43,485 nucleotides of DNA from Pseudomonas gregormendelii (GTDB taxonomy: Bacteria; Pseudomonadota; Gammaproteobacteria; Pseudomonadales; Pseudomonadaceae): positions 1 through 43,485 of the forward strand of contig NZ_JADEVO010000045.1 in NCBI RefSeq assembly GCF_017114825.1, read 5' to 3'. How positions within the stretch are numbered: the stretch's first letter is position 1; the number at the start of each line of letters is the position of its first letter. Below the pieces are notes generated by a model that saw nothing but the letters and a program-made list of their open reading frames with translations, was not told where the DNA came from and did no database searches. This document shows, in pieces, positions 40,448 through 43,485 of the stretch. The position numbers and the translations under genes were made by a program.

Positions 40448-40577
40448 AGTGCTGACCATTACGCCCAGTGAAATGCTGGATTGTAAATAATGGTAATTCC
40501 TCTGTTTGGTAGCGAAGAGCAAGATGACTCCATCGACACGATCACCGGGTCGAACCCAAAAACAACCGGAGTACGTC

Positions 40578-41207
40578 ATGTCCCAACAACCCATCAAACT
40601 TTATCGTCACCCACTGTCTGGTCACGCGCATCGTGTCGAATTGATGCTCTCACTGCTCGGCCAGCCAACAGAGTTGATATTTGTGGATCTGATGAAGGGC
40701 GCGCACAAACTGCCGGAATTCCTGGCGCTCAACAGCTTTGGCCAAGTACCGGTGATCGATGATAACGGCACCGTTTTAGCTGACTCGAACGCCATTCTGG
40801 TCTATCTCGCAACTAAATACGGCAACGGTGAGTGGCTGCCCAGTGATCCCGTAGCGCAAGCAAAAGTACAACGCTGGTTGTCAGTTGCCGCCGGGCAGAT
40901 CAACTCAGGCCCCGCTACCGCCCGACTGATCACTGTGTTCGGTGCCGGCTACAATGCGCAGGATGCGATCAGCAAGTCTCACACCCTGCTGACGGTGATG
41001 GAGCAAGAGCTGGGTAAAAGTAAATTCCTGGCTGGCGACAAACCGACCGTTGCAGATGTAGCAGCCTACACCTACGTCTCCCACGCCCCAGAAGGTAATG
41101 TTGCACTGACTGACTATCCTAACGTTCGTGCTTGGTTGAGCAGTATTGAGGCATTGCCAAATTTCGTAGGTATGCAGCGTACTGCCAAGGGCTTGCAGCA
41201 AGCTTGA
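40578..41207 (+). CDS. glutathione S-transferase
   Basis: This 209-residue cytosolic protein has a thioredoxin-like N-terminal domain (IKLYRHPLSGHAHRVELMLSL; glutathione-binding FGQVPVIDDNG and DSNAILVYLA) and an all-helical C-terminal domain with FLAGDKPTVADVAAYTYVSH (the conserved N-capping box region). It conjugates glutathione to electrophiles or acts on peroxides. GGAG lies 8 bases before the ATG at 40578. Its neighbours are regulators and it shares the region with glutathione reductase, which fits an electrophile/oxidant defence role. Confidence 0.9.
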   Translation: MSQQPIKLYRHPLSGHAHRVELMLSLLGQPTELIFVDLMKGAHKLPEFLALNSFGQVPVIDDNGTVLADSNAILVYLATKYGNGEWLPSDPVAQAKVQRWLSVAAGQINSGPATARLITVFGAGYNAQDAISKSHTLLTVMEQELGKSKFLAGDKPTVADVAAYTYVSHAPEGNVALTDYPNVRAWLSSIEALPNFVGMQRTAKGLQQA

Positions 41208-41406
41208 TCCTACTGTCGGAGCTACCCGGGGAAAAATTCCGGGTAGGCTTCGCTAACTCAACTACGATCTCTTCGAATTTTTGCCTGTTGCACCATTCAT
41301 CTGGATAGGGTTTGCACCAGTCGCTCCAGGCGACACTTTTTTGCATCTATGTCTGCTCGCTCTCGCGATCAGATCTTGCTGTCCCTACATCACGGCAGAG
41401 TCGCCT

Positions 41407-42327
41407 ATGGATCGCTTTCAGGAAATGCAGATATTCATGACGGTGGCCGAAGAAGAAGGTTTTGCGGCCGCCGCCCGTCGTTTGAATATTTCCCCTCCCA
41501 GCGTTACCCGTGCCATTGCCGCTATGGAGGAACGCATCGGCACTCAGTTGCTCTCACGCACAACTCGAAGCTTGCACTTGACTGAGGCAGGGCAACGGTA
41601 CCTGGATGATTGCCGGCGAATACTCGGTGAGGTCAATGAAGCCGAGGAAGCTGCTGCTGGCAGCTACTCGATTCCATGTGGGCACCTGACGGTGACAGCT
41701 CCCGTGCTTTTCGGAGAGTTGTACATTGCGCCTTTGCTGGCTGAGTACCTGGATCAATTTCCTTCTGTACATCTACACGCGTTACTGGTCGACCGCGTGA
41801 CAAGCATGGTCGATGAAGGTATCGATGTGGCGATCCGTATTGGCCATTTGCACGAGAATAATCAGCACGCTATCAAAGTTGGCGAGGTGCGCCAGGTAAT
41901 TTGTGGCGCCCCCAAGTATTTCGAGGAATTCGGCCGGCCCCGCCATCCTGGAGAATTAGGTTCCGCCAAAATCGTTATGTCTTCCGCGAGCCATTTGTTG
42001 AGCGATTGGCAATTTGAGAATGAAGGAAATGCACTGAGCTTTCGTTTCGATCCGCAGCTAGTCGTTACCGCAAATCAAGCTGCCATCAATATTGCTTGTC
42101 TGGGCTGGGGTGTGACACGCGTGTTGTCCTACCAGGTGGCTAGTCAGGTAGCCGCCGGTGAACTGGAAGTGGTACTCCAGGATTTTGAACCGCCCGCTTT
42201 GCCCATCCAGGTCGTTTACCTCAAGAGTAACCGCGTACCAGCGAAGATACGTACGTTCGTGGATTTCCTCACGGAACGCCTGGGATGTGATGCGGCGCTT
42301 CGACCTCCCAGGAAAAGTACGCTCTGA
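41407..42327 (+). CDS. LysR-family regulator, first of a tandem pair
   Basis: This 306-residue LysR regulator begins MDRFQEMQIFMTVAEEEGFA, with HTH to about residue 60 (PPSVTRAIAAMEERIGTQLL) and a substrate-binding domain after residue 90. The open frame extends upstream to 41281, but the ATG at 41407 matches the family start and that of its downstream neighbour. Its TGA overlaps the next ATG by one base (TGATG), so the two regulators are translated together. Confidence 0.9.
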   Translation: MDRFQEMQIFMTVAEEEGFAAAARRLNISPPSVTRAIAAMEERIGTQLLSRTTRSLHLTEAGQRYLDDCRRILGEVNEAEEAAAGSYSIPCGHLTVTAPVLFGELYIAPLLAEYLDQFPSVHLHALLVDRVTSMVDEGIDVAIRIGHLHENNQHAIKVGEVRQVICGAPKYFEEFGRPRHPGELGSAKIVMSSASHLLSDWQFENEGNALSFRFDPQLVVTANQAAINIACLGWGVTRVLSYQVASQVAAGELEVVLQDFEPPALPIQVVYLKSNRVPAKIRTFVDFLTERLGCDAALRPPRKSTL

Positions 42328-43238
42328 TGGACCGTTTTCATGAAATGCTCATGTTTGAAGCGCTCTCAGAGCGGCCAAGCCTGGCGGCAGCTGCGCGCCG
42401 TCTGAACGTTTCTGGCCCGACAGTCGTTCGCGCGATTGCTCGGTTGGAGACGCGTCTCGGGGTGCCGTTATTGCAACGCAGCACTCGTGGAGTGTCGTTG
42501 ACTGAGTCGGGTGTTGTATTTATGGCTGACTGCTCCCGCATCCTCAAAGAAATCGAAGACGCAGAAGCATCAGCTAAAGGCCTTCATGTTCAGGCTCAGG
42601 GTAATCTGACTGTATTGCTTCCACTCCTTTTCAGCCGCTATGTAATGACGCCTTTGCTTGCGAATTACATGGGGTTTTATCCCGAAGTCACAATATTCGC
42701 CCATTATCATGATCGTTTTCCGAACATGAACGAGGAGGGGCTTGACGTTGCCGTGCTGGTCGGAAATTTGCCCAGTTCCTCGTTGATAGCAAGGCCGGTT
42801 GGCTACGTTCGTACGATCGTATGCGCCAGCCCCACCTATCTCGAAGCCCATGGTGTGCCCGCCGAGCCGGAGGATCTCAAAAGTCACCGGCTGATTGGCA
42901 TTCAAGCTTATCGGGAGAAGATCAACTGGGATTTTTCCAGACATGGTGTTCCATCCACCATCAAGGCCCGATCACGCGTCAGCTGCACCACCGTTCAAGC
43001 TGCCATCGATGCAGCGGCTTATGGCGCGGGGCTTACGCGCTGCCTCAGTTATCCTGCCTACGATTATTTAAATGGCGGTCGGCTACGCAGGGTGTTGCAA
43101 CCTTTCGAACTGCCAGCGCTTCCAGTTCATGTCGTTTACCGGGAAGGGCGTAGAGCTTCAATGAGAGTGCGCAGTTTTGTCGACCACATTGTCGAAGGCC
43201 TGCGCGAACATCCGGCAATGTTGCCCGACGCTCATTGA
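42327..43238 (+). CDS. LysR-family regulator, second of a tandem pair
   Basis: This 303-residue LysR regulator shares a start (MDRFHEM), HTH (SGPTVVRAIARLETRLGVPL) and C-terminus (PALPVHVVYREGRRASMRVR) with the gene before it but is clearly diverged, so the pair looks like an old tandem duplication. Start overlaps the previous stop by one base. What lies downstream is a decayed hydrolase copy and an IS, so any original target gene may have been lost. Confidence 0.88.
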   Translation: MDRFHEMLMFEALSERPSLAAAARRLNVSGPTVVRAIARLETRLGVPLLQRSTRGVSLTESGVVFMADCSRILKEIEDAEASAKGLHVQAQGNLTVLLPLLFSRYVMTPLLANYMGFYPEVTIFAHYHDRFPNMNEEGLDVAVLVGNLPSSSLIARPVGYVRTIVCASPTYLEAHGVPAEPEDLKSHRLIGIQAYREKINWDFSRHGVPSTIKARSRVSCTTVQAAIDAAAYGAGLTRCLSYPAYDYLNGGRLRRVLQPFELPALPVHVVYREGRRASMRVRSFVDHIVEGLREHPAMLPDAH

Positions 43239-43275
43239 GCGTTCGGCGATCCCGGACTGACGTCGCTGACTAGTT

Positions 43276-43345
43276 TCATTTGGCGTTCGCTGCCTTTTCG
43301 ATCAGGCTGGGCCGCTAAGGCCAGACCTGCAAATATCTTTTTCAT
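43276..43345 (-). pseudogene. remnant of a second secreted alpha/beta hydrolase gene
   Basis: The minus strand reads a start MKKIFAGLALAA and then, one base out of frame, SLIEKAANAK and a stop. These match the first 12 and last 10 codons of the hydrolase at 35219-35995 (MNKLFSGLALAA...NLIEKAANAK). About 700 bases between them are deleted. The few bases upstream of the start (TGTGTTCCTGTG) also match that gene's leader, up to the IS edge. Differences at several positions show it is a paralogue, not a recent copy. Confidence 0.85.
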
Positions 43346-43360
43346 CTGTGTTCCTGTGCA

Positions 43361-43485
43361 TGTAGTGGTCTAATGAAACCGGACACCCATTTAGGCGAGA
43401 ATGCTCGCCAGATCGAGGTGTCAGATGACCAAACAACGCCGTTCCTTTTCCGCTGAATTCAAGCGCGAGGCTGCCGACCTTGTGC
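43361..43485 (+). mobile_element. IS3-family element, left end with orfA start
   Basis: TGTAGTGGTCTAATGAAACC at 43361-43380 looks like the terminal inverted repeat of an IS3-family element, followed at 43425 by an ATG opening MTKQRRSFSAEFKREAADLV, the HTH start of the OrfA transposase subunit. The element runs off the window. The exact first base could be two bases later (TAGTGG). Family assignment is from the protein start; the named element cannot be given. Confidence 0.8.

Noticed and set aside
31860..43238. the right-hand region as a prophage or antiphage island
   Set aside because: No integrase, phage structural, restriction, toxin or nuclease genes are visible; content is regulators and redox enzymes.

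Overview
The window looks like chromosomal DNA of a fluorescent Pseudomonas (P. fluorescens/P. putida lineage). The evidence is the protein-level match to Pseudomonas-type ZapE, a short 326-residue Gnd followed by Zwf, NhaB, UppP, a complete fapABCDEF amyloid operon, and several REP-type palindromes with the GAGC-AAGC-TTGCTC core between genes. Both ends run into insertion sequences: an IS66-type tnpB start at the left and an IS3-type orfA start at the right. This is how assembly contigs often break.

Positions 1-31,600 look like core genome; a line I hand-counted there is about 63% GC. In order they hold: a LEA-type lipoprotein gene truncated by the IS66-type element; an NCS2 purine permease, a LysR regulator and a divergent agmatinase; an aldo/keto reductase behind a perfect 30-bp palindrome; zapE, a DinB-fold protein and a GNAT acetyltransferase; a TonB-dependent siderophore receptor; a CptA/EptC-type phosphoethanolamine transferase; the overlapping gnd-zwf-HAD operon of central sugar metabolism; nhaB; a delta-60-repeat protein; a VpsR-like sigma-54 activator convergent with fapABCDEF; a pnuC plus NadR-type kinase pair for NAD salvage; a chemoreceptor; uppP with a DUF1294 membrane protein; and an MmcQ/YjbR protein.

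From about 31,700 to the right end the GC content drops (hand-counted lines about 47-57%), and the content changes to LysR/AraC regulators and redox or detoxification enzymes: a carboxymuconolactone-decarboxylase (AhpD-like) protein, an RclC-like DUF417 membrane protein, a small secreted protein, two secreted alpha/beta hydrolases, glutathione reductase, a glutathione S-transferase and four LysR regulators, two of them a translationally coupled tandem pair. This looks like an accessory island against oxidative or electrophile stress. It carries signs of decay and rearrangement: a 23-bp tandem duplication that rewrites the C-terminus of the AraC regulator, a deleted second copy of one hydrolase beside the right-hand IS, and a short apparently secreted ORF that looks cut short.

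The most informative regulation is in the amyloid locus. I see a -24/-12 (sigma-54) promoter 46-60 bases upstream of fapA, a long inverted repeat about 100-180 bases upstream of that promoter in the position of an enhancer site, a sigma-54 activator gene at the far end of the operon, and an intrinsic terminator hairpin between fapC and fapD. That hairpin would separate high-level subunit expression (fapABC) from low-level export machinery (fapDEF).
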